Assembly: GCF_003626695.1 (NCBI RefSeq)
Contig: NZ_RBAH01000003.1
Coordinates: 311,641-375,640, forward strand
DNA length: 64,000 nucleotides
Source of the DNA: Paenibacillus ginsengarvi
Lineage (GTDB): Bacteria; Bacillota; Bacilli; Paenibacillales; NBRC-103111
Reading direction: 5' to 3'
Shown here: piece after piece, positions 10,201-18,017 of the stretch
How the letters are laid out: each line of letters starts with the position of its first letter
How positions within the stretch are numbered: position 1 is the stretch's first letter
Position numbers and translations under genes: made by a program
The notes under the pieces: model-generated
Seen by the model: the letters and a program-made list of their open reading frames with translations, nothing else
What the model was told of the DNA's origin: nothing
Database searches by the model: none

Positions 10201-11198
10201 GTATACTTCGTAATCACCGTGTTGAAATCAAAAGATCGCGTCAGCCCTGTATCCATGTACCACCCTTCGAACGTATAGCCCGTTCGCGTCGGGGCCGGCA
10301 TAGGATTTATCGCATTACCACCATAGAATACCGTCTGGCTGCTCACCGCCGTTCCGCCGCCACTGTCAAACGCAACCGTATAAAAGATCAATACCCACTT
10401 CGCATACAACTGCGTGTTCTCTTTGATCGCCGTCGTAAACGCAAACGGTTTTGTCAATTCTGGGTCCGTGTACCATCCGTCGAATATAAAACCTTCCCGC
10501 GTCGGGTTGCCAGGGACTGTTGCTCTTTCATTATAAAATACACTCTGACTATTCACCGGCGTACCGCCGTAGCTGTTAAAAGTAACGTTGTATTTACCCT
10601 TTTGCGCATTCGCTATGGTGATGTTGTCCAGCTTTAATCGGGATGGATCGGCGTCATCTGAAAATATCCACAATATTTTAATCGATTTCACATTTTTGAA
10701 CTGAAAAAGCTTATTTGAATTTAACATCGCCGAAAGTTTAACAGTACTTGTCCCGACGCGGAGGCCGCCCCCTCCATATCGATAATTATCGATCGTTTCG
10801 ATCGTGGCGCCAGCCGCATCTATTAATGTAATATGAATAAAATCAAGCAATAGGTTATCGCTTGTAGCGCTAAAGCCCAAGTCCTGAAATGTAAAGCTGC
10901 CGAGCGTCGTTGTGCCTTCGGCCGTGAGCAGCATATACCCCGGTACTGTTCCATCCTTTTGCGTTTGCGGCCATAAGCTTGTACCGCCTTTGACCACATC
11001 CTTGTTCACCAGGAACTTGTCGCCCGTCTTTTTATAGGTATTGTCGTAGGGCGCCAAGACGCCGCCAAAATCATAAGTACCGTCTGCCACTCCCGTAGCT
11101 ACCGCATCCGCTGTGCCTGAAGCGCCCGACACATACACCAGCACCGCCAATAAAAACAAGCAAACGAATCTCATTTTTGTTCGTATTCGGGACCTCAT
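4266..11198 (-). CDS. Giant SLH-anchored surface protein with 20 InlB B-type repeats
   Basis: About 2310 residues. The ATG at 11198 is chosen because AAGAGGAG lies seven bases upstream; a Sec signal peptide follows (basic start, then C-L-F-L-L-A-V-L-V-Y-V). Order: unique N-terminal domain (~30-200), 20 tandem Listeria-Bacteroides (Flg_new/InlB B-repeat) units of ~70 residues ending in L-Y-A-K-W (~203-1597), a cadherin-like beta-sandwich, a fibronectin type III-like domain, a second cadherin-like domain, a linker domain, and three SLH domains with T-R-A-E / T-R-E-E / T-R-A-E motifs. SLH domains bind pyruvylated secondary wall polymer, so the protein is displayed on the cell surface. Its role is probably adhesion or carbohydrate binding (inference). 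Repeat units 3-8 are almost identical. Confidence 0.92.
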   Translation of the reverse strand: MRSRIRTKMRFVCLFLLAVLVYVSGASGTADAVATGVADGTYDFGGVLAPYDNTYKKTGDKFLVNKDVVKGGTSLWPQTQKDGTVPGYMLLTAEGTTTLGSFTFQDLGFSATSDNLLLDFIHITLIDAAGATIETIDNYRYGGGGLRVGTSTVKLSAMLNSNKLFQFKNVKSIKILWIFSDDADPSRLKLDNITIANAQKGKYNVTFNSYGGTPVNSQSVFYNERATVPGNPTREGFIFDGWYTDPELTKPFAFTTAIKENTQLYAKWVLIFYTVAFDSGGGTAVSSQTVFYGGNAINPMPAPTRTGYTFEGWYMDTGLTRSFDFNTVITKYTTLYAKWTLNHYTVTFNSNGGTAVNSQTVGYNNRATAPANPTRTGYTFGGWYTNTGLTTAFAFTTAITGNTTLYAKWTLNNYTVTFESNGGTAVGSQTVGYNNKATAPANPTRTGYTFGGWYTNTGLTTAFAFTTAITGNTTLYAKWTPNHYTVTFNSNGGTAVNSQTVSYNNKATAPANPTRTGYTFGGWYTNTGLTTAFAFTTAITGNTTLYAKWTPNHYTVTFNSNGGTGVSSQTVSYNNKATAPANPTRTGYTFGGWYTNTGLTTAFAFTTAITGNTTLYAKWTLNNYTITFNSNGGTAVSSQTVSYSNKATAPAAPTRTGYTFGGWYTNTGLTTAFAFTTAITGNTTLYAKWTLNNYTVTFESNGGTAVGSQTVGYNNKATTPTAPTRTGYTFGGWYTNTGLTTLYDFNAAITGNTKLYAKWLPNYTVSFNSGGGSAVSSQTVASNGLAAAPAAPTKLGHTFGGWYTTAGLTTPASFATAITGNTILYAKWVPHTYTVTFDTYGGTPVGNLIVSYGSKATAPADPAKTGYTFSGWYTDATLTTPFLFTTVITADTTLHAGWATDSYAVTFHSNGGTSVNSQAVSYGALIVEPAAPTKVGYTLAGWYTDVALMDFFDFNTVITADNELYARWTKDVYTLTFDSKGGTPVTVVTATYDDLIPAPGDPTNVGYAFGGWHADEELKIPFPFPAKITVNTTVYAKWIEGRYTVTFDSNGGTEVTVVTATYNTPIAAPGDPTRPGYTFGGWYTDEELELAFEFTTAITGDMALYAKWTANEYTITFDSGGGTAVSNQTVRYNQTAVEPPDPTQSGFAFGGWYMNTGLTVPFTFSMAITGDMVLYASWIADSYTVTFDNNEGSIAQVQVPYNSLVTPPADPVRPGYAFAGWHMDEELTTLFPFTTAITGDKTLYAKWETDSYLVTFDSNGGSPVNSLTVSYEGIAAAPADPTNTGYIFAGWYTDEQLTTAFSFNTVITRDITLYAKWEKDSYTVTFDSNGGTAVSSLAASHSSMITAPADPAKSGYTFGGWYADEELTAVFTFSTPIIGDMTLYAKWATDSYAVTFNSNGGTSVGSLAVSYNSTTPAPADPMKAGYTFAGWYTDAELTESFTFATAITRDMLLHANWTTNRYTVTFDSNEGSAVSSQEVSYTGTATVPADPIKTGYTFGGWYADEELTAVFTFSTPIIGDTTLYARWATDSFSVTFNSNGGTAISGQAVSYNALATEPADPTKAGYTFTGWYMDAELTAPFTFAAIITGNTTLYAKWTTSSSADLSSLIVSDTIPSPAFAPGTTHYTATVLNSITAVTVTASVYDSHAAIQVNNTAVPSGQATEVVLNEGSNTIVVGVTAQDGSAKAYSVTITRAPKSPVGLVGNAADGMVTLNWQGVPGAVSYSVYGGTATRSYGTVPIETVSSATYSYTASGLTNGIGYYFTVMANNTGGTSLYSNEVLAMPLSGDASLESLSLTDLTLSPAFERGVFSYDSRVTNRIGATTVTTAVYEKHATAKIIVNGTEAPDNQVILGVGSNKIDIVVTAQNGSTNTYVVTVDRMSSGSYPPTPAEPQQTEEVRLILGDHSYELLAKANMTGEQELTITIDAAQMYDLLEKADSMSVVGMIISSKVDYISVLLPGDIVKAMERKHMVWEIRTPYGTLRLPASEIGIDRLAARFGTEDVQDMIVQARIGKSDFNEGWRKANGAGNRNFTFVGHPVDFQVTAAYEGNAEKVGKFRSYIEMEISLPDGTEPGGITTAVMIQEDGTLHHVPTYVRLKDGKYFAIIHSLTNGVFALINHPKTFADVEQHWSKHAVNDLASRFIVNGIDETHYNPDGAVTRAEYTAIMVRALGLSDTGGVSGFTDVQSGDWYAGAVTKAQEYGLVDGYEDGAFRPANTITREEAMTIVIRAMKLTGLGLEATMNPADIEAALSIFSDSQAVSTWAKPAVALVVKNGIVDGTGAGLKPASDITRAETAAIIQRMLKKAKFID
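6408..10592 (-). repeat. Twenty tandem ~210-bp coding repeats
   Basis: Twenty units each encode the pattern Y-T-V-T-F-x-S-N-G-G-T ... G-Y-T-F-x-G-W-Y ... T-L-Y-A-K-W. Units 3-8 (8922-10184) are near-identical at DNA level, with the same 210-bp period, while outer units have diverged. This points to recent unequal crossing-over or gene conversion in the centre of the array. Such a block is also a place where short-read assembly may collapse copies. Confidence 0.9.
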
Positions 11199-11370
11199 CC
11201 AAACACTCCTCTTACTATCCATTTTTCTCAACTAGCAAGCCCTTGAATTTTAACATAGCGCTATGAAAGAGTACTGAAAGCTTAGGGAGGTCAGTCGGAC
11301 TGAAAAGGAAAGAGACGAGGATGGATGGAATAGGATAAAGCTCTCCGCGCTGTCTATACCGGCAAGTTTA

Positions 11371-11393
11371 AAGGCACCCCGCTGGGGTGCCTT
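11371..11393 (-). terminator. Terminator after the ECF sigma gene
   Basis: Perfect 10-bp stem AAGGCACCCC / GGGGTGCCTT with a 3-nt loop, 30 bp downstream of the sigma-factor stop. The following bases on the minus strand are only weakly T-rich. Confidence 0.65.
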
Positions 11394-11422
11394 CCGGAGA
11401 CCTTTTACCCGAAGTGCCACAA

Positions 11423-12646
11423 TTATATCGTAGAAGCTTGGTTGTTTAGAAATTGTCGGACAGAAGCATCTGTGCTTAGTCCGATAGACCGGCTATACGC
11501 AGAACGGGCTTCTTCCTTTCGATTCATCTGCTTGTACAAATAACCGGCAAGCGCCCAATAGGGCTGGTACTCCGCCGCTTCTCCAGGTGGAATAGCTTCC
11601 AGCAAGATCATGCCGCGTTCCGCTCCATATGCCTCTGCGACCGCGGCGGCTCGACCGACTAATGCGCCCAGTGTCGGGTGTTTACGAACGAGGCCCTCGT
11701 ATAACTGCGCAATCGCCTCCCACTCGGTACGCCCCGTCCATAAACGCTGGGCATGCACCGATTGAATCGCCGCCATAAGTTGAAAGCGGCCGATTCCGCC
11801 AGTTTGCGCAGCGGTATGCAGATAACGCTCCGCCTCCACGATCATGCCTTGTTCCCATTGCATACAACTTTGCTCAGAGAGGGGAACATAATTCCCCTCA
11901 TCATCATATCGGGCCTCACGGCGCGCCTCACAGTGCAGCATTAGCGCCAACAGACCGTAAATCTCCGGTTCGCGGGGGGCAAAGGGGAGAAGCAGCTTAC
12001 CCAGATGAATGGCTTCCGCCGTTAATCCCCTGCGAGGCGAATCCGCCATAGCGGCCTCGCCCCATCCGCTCCCGTAAGCGGCATAAATGGCTTCCAGAAC
12101 CGCATCGAGACGATCCGGGATCTCATCCGCATCAGGCATTTCAAAAAGAAGGCGTTCCGCACGGATTTTTGCTTTTGCCCGAGTAAGACGCTGGCTCATC
12201 GTAGAGGGCTTGACGATGAATGCAGACGCAATTCGGGCTGCATCGATGCCAAGCACGGTCTGCAACATAAGCGGAGTGCGCATTGCAGGTTCAATGGCCG
12301 GATGCGTACATAGAAACATCATCCTTAAGCGTTCGTCCGGGAAAGCAACGCTTGCGGAATTCAGACGCTGTGCATCCTCGGACATGGCAAGGAGTGTCGG
12401 CAGCGCACTTTCGGAAATACGAATACGTCGGGCACGGTCGATAAGCCTCCTTCGAGCAGCCGTAACTAGCCAGGCTTCAGGCTTATCCGGAATGCCAACC
12501 TTAGGCCAAGTTTCTAGCGCGGCAAGAAAAGCGTCTCCAAGAGCGTCCTCAACTGCCTGCAGGTCCCGCCAATGTACAGCCAAATAGGAGAGCAATCGGC
12601 CGTAAGCATCACGTGCCGCTGCTTCAATGACCTGATTCGTTTCCAT
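11423..12646 (-). CDS. ECF sigma factor with C-terminal TPR-like domain (ECF42 type)
   Basis: 407 residues, more than twice the length of a minimal ECF sigma factor. Residues ~1-170 contain sigma region 2 (D-A-L-G-D-A-F-L-A-A-L) and region 4 (K-P-S-T-M-S-Q-R-L-T-R-A-K). The rest is an alpha-helical DUF6596/TPR-like extension, including a Y-W-A-L-A-G-Y-L-Y repeat. This architecture plus an adjacent DGPF/YCII gene is the signature of the ECF42 group, which has no classical anti-sigma factor. The partner gene ends six bases upstream, so both belong to one transcription unit. Targets are unknown. Confidence 0.88.
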   Translation of the reverse strand: METNQVIEAAARDAYGRLLSYLAVHWRDLQAVEDALGDAFLAALETWPKVGIPDKPEAWLVTAARRRLIDRARRIRISESALPTLLAMSEDAQRLNSASVAFPDERLRMMFLCTHPAIEPAMRTPLMLQTVLGIDAARIASAFIVKPSTMSQRLTRAKAKIRAERLLFEMPDADEIPDRLDAVLEAIYAAYGSGWGEAAMADSPRRGLTAEAIHLGKLLLPFAPREPEIYGLLALMLHCEARREARYDDEGNYVPLSEQSCMQWEQGMIVEAERYLHTAAQTGGIGRFQLMAAIQSVHAQRLWTGRTEWEAIAQLYEGLVRKHPTLGALVGRAAAVAEAYGAERGMILLEAIPPGEAAEYQPYWALAGYLYKQMNRKEEARSAYSRSIGLSTDASVRQFLNNQASTI

Positions 12647-12652
12647 AGTCTA

Positions 12653-13000
12653 TTACTTCAAAGGGGGAATGTTCTGTCTGACCTCAACCGTATCGACGGG
12701 CCCCCGGGCAGCCCATTCCAGTGCCGTTTCAAAGTCTGGAACATCAATTACGAATATGCCGCCGAGCTGCTCTTTCGTCTCCGGAAACGGTCCGTCCTGA
12801 ACTACCATCTCGCCGCCGCGCCGCTTCATCGTTGCAGCTGTCTCAGGAGCATAGAGACCCGAACCGAACACCACAATACCAGCCTGCCGCAAAGCATGCA
12901 CATAATGCGTCCATCCCGCCAAGTATTGTTGTTGTCGAGCGGGGTCCGTTCTTGCCGCAAAGTCCTCCTGGCTCTCATAAAACATCAAAGTGTAATTCAT
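12653..13000 (-). CDS. DGPF/YCII-domain protein, ECF42 partner
   Basis: 115 residues of the YCII-related family, with the hallmark V-x-D-G-P-F-P-E-T-K-E-x-L-G-G motif near residue 75 and an N-terminal M-N-Y-T-L-M-F-Y strand. DGPF proteins accompany ECF42 sigma factors and are usually part of the sigma regulon. The gene precedes the sigma gene by six bases in the same direction. The ATG at 13000 has a GAGAGGAG site seven bases upstream. Biochemical activity of the family is not established. Confidence 0.88.
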   Translation of the reverse strand: MNYTLMFYESQEDFAARTDPARQQQYLAGWTHYVHALRQAGIVVFGSGLYAPETAATMKRRGGEMVVQDGPFPETKEQLGGIFVIDVPDFETALEWAARGPVDTVEVRQNIPPLK

Positions 13001-13132
13001 ACAAAAACTCCTCTCTTAAATCCGTATTGGAATTTGGTTTCGCTATACTGACGTATAGGCTATACTGATTTCTACAATACCAAAACATTTTTATTATTAT
13101 ATACCTTATTCGGATTCGGGAGGCTGTCGATA

Positions 13133-14233
13133 ATGGAAACCTTAAAGGAACAAAGCATTCCCTATCGGCGGATGCACAATCTGCACATCGCTGGCGAAAG
13201 GATGGATCAGGGCGAACAGGTTGTCCAACAACTCGGTGCTCTGCAGGCACAGGATTATCATCAGGCCCTGTGGGCGATCGGAATGCGTACGTTGTCATCT
13301 ACTGTGGCCGATATCGAGCAGATCATTGAGGATCGCAGGATCGTTCTGACTTGGACCATGCGCGGTACGATTCATTTCGTGCATCCGGAAAACGTAAGAT
13401 GGATGCTAAAGTATCTGGCTTCGCGTTTGCTCGCACAGGATGGGCGGAGATTGCAGCAATTGGAGCTCAACCAGGAAATCATCGAACGTTGCAGACGAAT
13501 CATCTACGATACCTTGCAAGGGAACAGGCGGATATCCCGGCCCCATCTGATGCAATTGTTGGAGGAAAACGGAGTCCACACGAAAAATCAGCGGGGCTAT
13601 CATATTCTGTGGTATCTCGCACAGAGCGGTCACATTTGCCTTGGGCCGAGGGAGGGCAAGCAGCAAACCTTTGTTTTGCTGGAGGAATGGGTGCCTGCCG
13701 CCAAGGAACTGGAGAAAAGCGAAGCGCTCGCTCTGCTCGCCGAGCGGTATTTTACGAGTCATGGGCCAGCAACCGTACCAGATTTAGCCTGGTGGGCCGG
13801 AATCACGCTTACTGATGCAAGACAAGGAGTCGAAGCTATTCGGTCCCGGCTGGTGGCCGAGAAAATAAACGGACAGGAATATTGGACAGCCGACAAGGCT
13901 CCGGCTCGCGTTAGCCATGAAGAACCATCCGTTTATCTGCTTCCGGGATTCGATGAATATTTGCTTGGCTACAAAGACCGCAGTGCGGTATTAAGCCCGG
14001 CGCACGCCCCCCATGTTGTACCGGGCAATAACGGGGTATTCATGCCGACGATCGTTATCGACGGTCAAGTGTCCGGCATATGGAAACGAACCCTTAAGAG
14101 CAAGGGGATCGACATCGAATTCATTCTGTTTGCACCTCGCAAAGACAGAGAAGAACACATCATTGAGGCTGCCGGGCGGTATTGCAGGTTTATGGGTCTG
14201 CCTTTGGCTGCGACTTCTTTTCAATTGGTGTAA
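13133..14233 (+). CDS. Winged helix DNA-binding domain protein (HTH_42, AlkZ-like)
   Basis: 366 residues of the HTH_42 superfamily that includes the DNA glycosylases AlkZ and YcaQ. Features are L-x-A-L-Q-A-Q-D near residue 36, W-T-M-R-G-T-I-H near 75, and a C-terminal L-P-G-F-D-E-Y-L-L-G-Y-K-D-R segment followed by V-I-D-G-Q-V-x-G-x-W. The Q-A-Q motif matches the position of the catalytic Q-x-D/Q of AlkZ-type enzymes, but which lesion, if any, it repairs cannot be told. GGGAGG precedes the ATG by nine bases. It is monocistronic, divergent from the DGPF/sigma pair. Confidence 0.8.
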   Translation: METLKEQSIPYRRMHNLHIAGERMDQGEQVVQQLGALQAQDYHQALWAIGMRTLSSTVADIEQIIEDRRIVLTWTMRGTIHFVHPENVRWMLKYLASRLLAQDGRRLQQLELNQEIIERCRRIIYDTLQGNRRISRPHLMQLLEENGVHTKNQRGYHILWYLAQSGHICLGPREGKQQTFVLLEEWVPAAKELEKSEALALLAERYFTSHGPATVPDLAWWAGITLTDARQGVEAIRSRLVAEKINGQEYWTADKAPARVSHEEPSVYLLPGFDEYLLGYKDRSAVLSPAHAPHVVPGNNGVFMPTIVIDGQVSGIWKRTLKSKGIDIEFILFAPRKDREEHIIEAAGRYCRFMGLPLAATSFQLV

Positions 14234-14313
14234 AAGAGCTTGCATATTGGCTCGAATTGCTGTAATATGAAAGATCTAGTCAACACAAAGATTACAATGC
14301 TTAGTTTTACTAT

Positions 14314-14390
<77 letters not shown>

Positions 14391-14419
14391 ACTTACCATT
14401 TTAGCTCGGCATATATACC

Positions 14420-14460
14420 AAAAGCCTTTAACCCGCTGATCGTGGATTAAAGGCTTTTTT
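14420..14460 (+). terminator. Terminator of tRNA-fMet
   Basis: An 11-bp stem AAAGCCTTTAA / TTAAAGGCTTT closes a loop and runs into TTTTTT, 30 bp after the tRNA. Because the stem is A/T-flanked on both sides it may also work on the minus strand for the GIY-YIG gene. Confidence 0.85.
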
Positions 14461-14509
14461 GCGTTATTCTATACTTTCATGGCTCCTTGGGCAACAGGAG
14501 CTCCGTCTA

Positions 14510-14872
14510 TTATTTGTATAACACCTTATCTACATTGTACTTAGCCTTATATTCGTTGATAATGTACGTCTCGTATATTTCTCTATGAACGGGATCCTCG
14601 ACTAAACAAACCTCGATTTTGCTCACTTCCTCCCGCTTCTCTTTCATGACCGACACCGTATCCTCAAAATGCTTCTTGATTCGGGGTCTTAGCTTCCGTG
14701 CCTTGCCAACGAATAGGAGTTCATCCTTATCATTGTAGAACATAAAGATCCCCGCTTTATCTCTTGGAATCAGAATGAAATCCGTAAATCCGTAAACATG
14801 GCTTAATTCAGGGGACTTCTGTTTGTAAATCGTGAAATCCGGAGTCGGAATCGTGATTTGTATCAAGAACAT
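14510..14872 (-). CDS. GIY-YIG-like nuclease domain protein
   Basis: 120 residues that resemble the N-terminal domain of UvrC: G-I-F-M-F-Y in the GIY position, L-F-V-G-K-A-R-K-L-R in the YIG position, the basic R-x-R-I-K-K-H-F helix, and a C-terminal E-x-Y-x-I-N-E-Y-K-A-K-Y-N. The catalytic tyrosines are replaced by F, so nuclease activity is uncertain. No zinc finger or partner domain is attached. A clear RBS is hard to find before the ATG (AAGAGAGTGTGA is the best candidate). It is a single gene. Confidence 0.8.
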   Translation of the reverse strand: MFLIQITIPTPDFTIYKQKSPELSHVYGFTDFILIPRDKAGIFMFYNDKDELLFVGKARKLRPRIKKHFEDTVSVMKEKREEVSKIEVCLVEDPVHREIYETYIINEYKAKYNVDKVLYK

Positions 14873-14948
14873 TCACACTCTCTTCTGCGTTTTTGTTAGG
14901 TTCGGTTCGCCTCATGTATTTTCAGCAGCTTTGCCTGGCGCGAAAAAG

Positions 14949-14977
14949 AAAAAGCCGCCCCTAACATCAGGAGCAGC
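14949..14977 (-). terminator. Terminator of the cold-shock gene
   Basis: On the minus strand, GCTGCTCCT / AGGGGCGGC (with G-U pairs) forms a stem with a 6-nt loop, followed by TTTTTC. It lies 15 bp beyond the csp stop codon. Confidence 0.75.
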
Positions 14978-14991
14978 CTCGCTTTAGCTTA

Positions 14992-15192
14992 CTAGAGCTT
15001 TACAACGTTCTCAGCTTGCGGTCCGCGATTACCTTGAACCACGTTGAACTGAACTCGTTGACCTTCATCCAGCGATTTGTAACCATCGCCCTGAATCGCG
15101 CTAAAGTGAACAAAAACATCGTTTCCGCCTTCAACTTCAATAAATCCGAAGCCCTTTTCACTGTTGAACCATTTAACTGTACCTGTTTGCAT
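14992..15192 (-). CDS. csp: Cold-shock protein, CspA family
   Basis: 66 residues, the usual CspA length. RNP1 (K-G-F-G-F-I) and RNP2 (V-F-V-H-F) motifs and the opening [10 protein letters not shown] are intact. It binds single-stranded RNA and DNA and acts as an RNA chaperone. The ATG at 15192 is preceded by GGAGG seven bases upstream. A long A/T-rich leader separates it from its promoter, as is common for cold-regulated csp genes. The DEAD-box helicase gene upstream is another factor often linked to cold RNA metabolism. Confidence 0.96.
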   Translation of the reverse strand: MQTGTVKWFNSEKGFGFIEVEGGNDVFVHFSAIQGDGYKSLDEGQRVQFNVVQGNRGPQAENVVKL

Positions 15193-15259
15193 ATAGTAAC
15201 CTCCAATTTTTTTTTGCATGATCATTTATATAAAAAAATCACGCGTTGGGAAAACCCTC

Positions 15260-15289
15260 TTTATATAATGTGACCTTTTTGTATGTCAA
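15260..15289 (-). promoter_or_regulatory. Sigma-A promoter of the cold-shock gene
   Basis: On the minus strand, TTGACA (15284-15289) and TATAAA (15260-15265) are separated by 18 bp. The start point would leave a 5' leader of about 60 nt before the csp start. Confidence 0.7.
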
Positions 15290-15366
15290 TTGGTTTCCAC
15301 TTATATAAATCTGTATCAGATTACCACAATCGCTTCGAAAAGGCAATCCATTAAGAATCATCGTGC

Positions 15367-16677
15367 TTACTTGCCGGCTTTCTTCGACCGTCGGCGGTGG
15401 TTACCGGAGACGGCGGTGCTTCCTTCCTTCCCGGCAGAGCCGCTCCGATCAGCGCCGCCGCTATGGACGCGGGCATTGTTTTTGGACGCTGCACCACCCG
15501 CTCTGCCCTTCTCCGGCTTCGCCGGAACAGGCTCCGTAATCACCATCGGATACGAATGATCCCCGATCACCGGAATCTTCTGCTTCGTCAGCTTCTCGAT
15601 ATCCTTTAGATAAGGAATCTCCTCGTACTCGCAAAACGAGATCGCGACTCCGCTTAAGCCCGCCCGTCCGGTGCGGCCGATCCGATGCACATACGTCTCC
15701 GGGATATTCGGCAGATTGTAGTTGATGACATGCGACAGCTCATCAATGTCGATACCACGGGCCGCGATGTCCGTCGCCACCAACAAGCGGGTCGCGCCGC
15801 TCTTGAAGTTCTTCAGCGCCGTTTGACGGGCGTTCTGCGACTTGTTGCCGTGAATCGCCTGCGCTGTAATCTTCGCCTTCATCAAACCGCTTACCAGCCG
15901 ATCCGCTCCGTGTTTCGTACGAGTGAAGACGAGCGCGCTCGTAATCGACTGATCCTGCAGCAGATCGATCAGCAACGGGAGCTTATTCGGCTTGTCCACG
16001 AAGTAGAGACTCTGCTTGATCCGCTCCGCCGTCGAGGAAACCGGTGTAATCTCGATTTTCAGAGGATTCGTCAGCAGCGAGTCTACCAAAGACGTGATCT
16101 CAGGAGGCATCGTGGCCGAGAAGAACAACGTCTGCCGCTTAACAGGCAGCTTGGCGATAATTCGCCTCATATCATGGATGAAGCCCATGTCGAGCATCCG
16201 GTCGGCTTCATCGAGCACCAGAATCTGAACGCGAGACAGATCGGCGAACCCTTGGTTCATCAGGTCAATCAACCTGCCCGGTGTTGCGATCAGAATGTCC
16301 AGACCTTCCTCCAGTGCCTGCTCCTGTGCTTTCTGCGAGACGCCGCCCACGATCACGGCGCTGCGCAGATTCGTGAACCGTCCGTAAGATTTAAGGTTGT
16401 CGGAAATCTGAATAGCCAGCTCCCGGGTAGGCGTCAGGATTAACGAACGAATGGGGCGCTTGCCCTTCGCGGGATCCCGCTGCGTACTCAGCAGCTGGAT
16501 GATCGGCAGCAAAAACGCCGCTGTCTTTCCGGTACCCGTCTGGGCGCATCCGAACAAGTCACGGCCAGCCAGTACGGAGGGGATTGCCTGCTCCTGTATC
16601 GGTGTGGGCTGCTTATAATTTTCCTTGGCCAGCGCTTTAAGAATGGGGGAAATCAACTGCAATTGTTCAAATGTCAT
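15367..16677 (-). CDS. DEAD-box RNA helicase, RhlE-like
   Basis: 436 residues with all helicase motifs: Q motif ([10 protein letters not shown]), Walker A (A-Q-T-G-T-G-K-T), Ia (P-T-R-E-L-A), DEAD (V-L-D-E-A-D), SAT, and motif VI (H-R-I-G-R-T-G-R). The tail after ~residue 375 is rich in K/R/G/S (H-R-R-R-S-K-K), an RNA-binding feature of RhlE-type enzymes. It likely unwinds RNA in ribosome assembly or mRNA decay. It lies directly upstream of csp on the same strand; the csp promoter between them suggests separate transcription. Confidence 0.93.
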   Translation of the reverse strand: MTFEQLQLISPILKALAKENYKQPTPIQEQAIPSVLAGRDLFGCAQTGTGKTAAFLLPIIQLLSTQRDPAKGKRPIRSLILTPTRELAIQISDNLKSYGRFTNLRSAVIVGGVSQKAQEQALEEGLDILIATPGRLIDLMNQGFADLSRVQILVLDEADRMLDMGFIHDMRRIIAKLPVKRQTLFFSATMPPEITSLVDSLLTNPLKIEITPVSSTAERIKQSLYFVDKPNKLPLLIDLLQDQSITSALVFTRTKHGADRLVSGLMKAKITAQAIHGNKSQNARQTALKNFKSGATRLLVATDIAARGIDIDELSHVINYNLPNIPETYVHRIGRTGRAGLSGVAISFCEYEEIPYLKDIEKLTKQKIPVIGDHSYPMVITEPVPAKPEKGRAGGAASKNNARVHSGGADRSGSAGKEGSTAVSGNHRRRSKKAGK

Positions 16678-16845
16678 AAGGTCTCCTTATTCATGTCGAC
16701 GTTCATCTCGATTACCAATCTTTTATACACGATCCAATGATGATAATCAACCCGTGACAGTATTCTCCGTTTGCAACAGACAGACTTGTACATATACAAT
16801 AAGACAATGACAAGAGCTAAAGTCATATCGACAGGAGGATGTTAG

Positions 16846-17178
16846 ATGCCGCAATTAATTTTTAGAGGAATTCCAGCCGAGGGCATACGTACAATCAGTA
16901 TACCACTCGTAGAGGAGATGGCCGCAATATGCCAATGCGGAACGGATAATTTCACCTTGGAGTGCCTGCACGTCACCGCTATATTCGACGGAAAATTTAC
17001 CGACTCGTACCCTTTCATCGATGTATGGTGGTTTGAGCGGGGGGACGAAGTGCGGGATCAGATGGCCGAGGCGATCGATAAACATGTCCGGTCACTCGGT
17101 ATACCTGATCTGGAGATTTCCTTCCGTGTCGGCCGCGAGGACAATTTTTATATGAACGGACGCCGGTATAATACCTAG
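16846..17178 (+). CDS. DUF1904 family protein
   Basis: 110 residues. The P-Q-L-x-F-R-G-I-P opening, the aromatic D-V-W-W-F-E-R centre and the Y-x-N-G-R-R-Y end match DUF1904, a small family in Bacillales with a tautomerase-like fold but no known function. ACAGGAGG precedes the ATG by eight bases. It is a single gene, convergent with purC. Confidence 0.82.
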   Translation: MPQLIFRGIPAEGIRTISIPLVEEMAAICQCGTDNFTLECLHVTAIFDGKFTDSYPFIDVWWFERGDEVRDQMAEAIDKHVRSLGIPDLEISFRVGREDNFYMNGRRYNT

Positions 17179-17215
17179 TTGATCGAAAGAACAGTACTTT
17201 TGTACGGGTAGCAAC

Positions 17216-17240
17216 ACAAAAAGGAGCTCTAAGGCTCCTT
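17216..17240 (-). terminator. Terminator of purC
   Basis: On the minus strand, AAGGAGCC / AGCTCCTT forms a stem followed by TTTTTG, 16 bp past the purC stop. Confidence 0.8.
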
Positions 17241-17255
17241 TGCAGAAGATTTGTA

Positions 17256-17945
17256 TTACTTGGTCGAAAGCATCATTTTCTCTAATTCCAACGGTTCAAT
17301 ATATTGACCGTTTTGGTATGCTCTCATATTCCCGCCGGAAATTTCATCGATCAATACAATTTTCCGGTCTTGATCAACTCGACCGAATTCGAATTTGATA
17401 TCGTACAGTTCGATTCCTTTTTGTGCAAGTTCGGTTTTTACGATTTGGCCGATTTGCTTAGTAAGCTGTTTTAAGGTACGGTATTCTTCCGCGGAGAGGA
17501 TACCCAGCATATCGAGTGCATCTTCGCTAATTGGAGGATCTTGCCGTTCGTCGTCTTTTAGCGTTACTTCAACAAATGCGTCTAAAGGCTGCCCTTCTTG
17601 CGCATACATGCCATAACGACGTAGAAAACTCCCCACTGCTCTGTAACGGCAGATCACTTCAATGCCTTTGCCGAACACAGAAGCTGGTCTAACCGTCATC
17701 GTGGCTTCTTCGATGTTGGCATCGATATAGTGGGTAGGGATTCCCGCTTCCGCTAATTTTTCAAAAAAGTATTTGGTTAAGCTTAGTCCTGCTCGGCCTG
17801 CGCCTTCCATCACCAAGCCAACCGTATTCGCGCCAGGGTCAAAAACGCCGTTTTCTCCGGTAACATCATCTTTAAATTTCAGCAAGTAATTCCCATTCTC
17901 TAGAGCGAATACATCTTTAGTTTTTCCCTGATATACCAGCTGCAT
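17256..17945 (-). CDS. purC: Phosphoribosylaminoimidazole-succinocarboxamide synthase
   Basis: 229 residues, normal for bacterial SAICAR synthase, which joins aspartate to CAIR in purine synthesis using ATP. Recognisable motifs are Y-Q-G-K-T-K-D-V-F, F-K-D-D-V-T, E-V-I-C-R-Y-R-A-V-G-S-F, the E-L-Y-D-I-K-F-E-F-G signature and L-I-D-E-I-S. It stands alone here, whereas purC is usually inside the pur operon; a second copy may exist elsewhere. No PurR box is evident in its short upstream region. Confidence 0.96.
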   Translation of the reverse strand: MQLVYQGKTKDVFALENGNYLLKFKDDVTGENGVFDPGANTVGLVMEGAGRAGLSLTKYFFEKLAEAGIPTHYIDANIEEATMTVRPASVFGKGIEVICRYRAVGSFLRRYGMYAQEGQPLDAFVEVTLKDDERQDPPISEDALDMLGILSAEEYRTLKQLTKQIGQIVKTELAQKGIELYDIKFEFGRVDQDRKIVLIDEISGGNMRAYQNGQYIEPLELEKMMLSTK

Positions 17946-18017
17946 CTGAACGACTCCCCATTCGCAATTTCCATATATTACGTTCCATTATATCGAAAAC
18001 GTGGTGATTTCGGCAAA

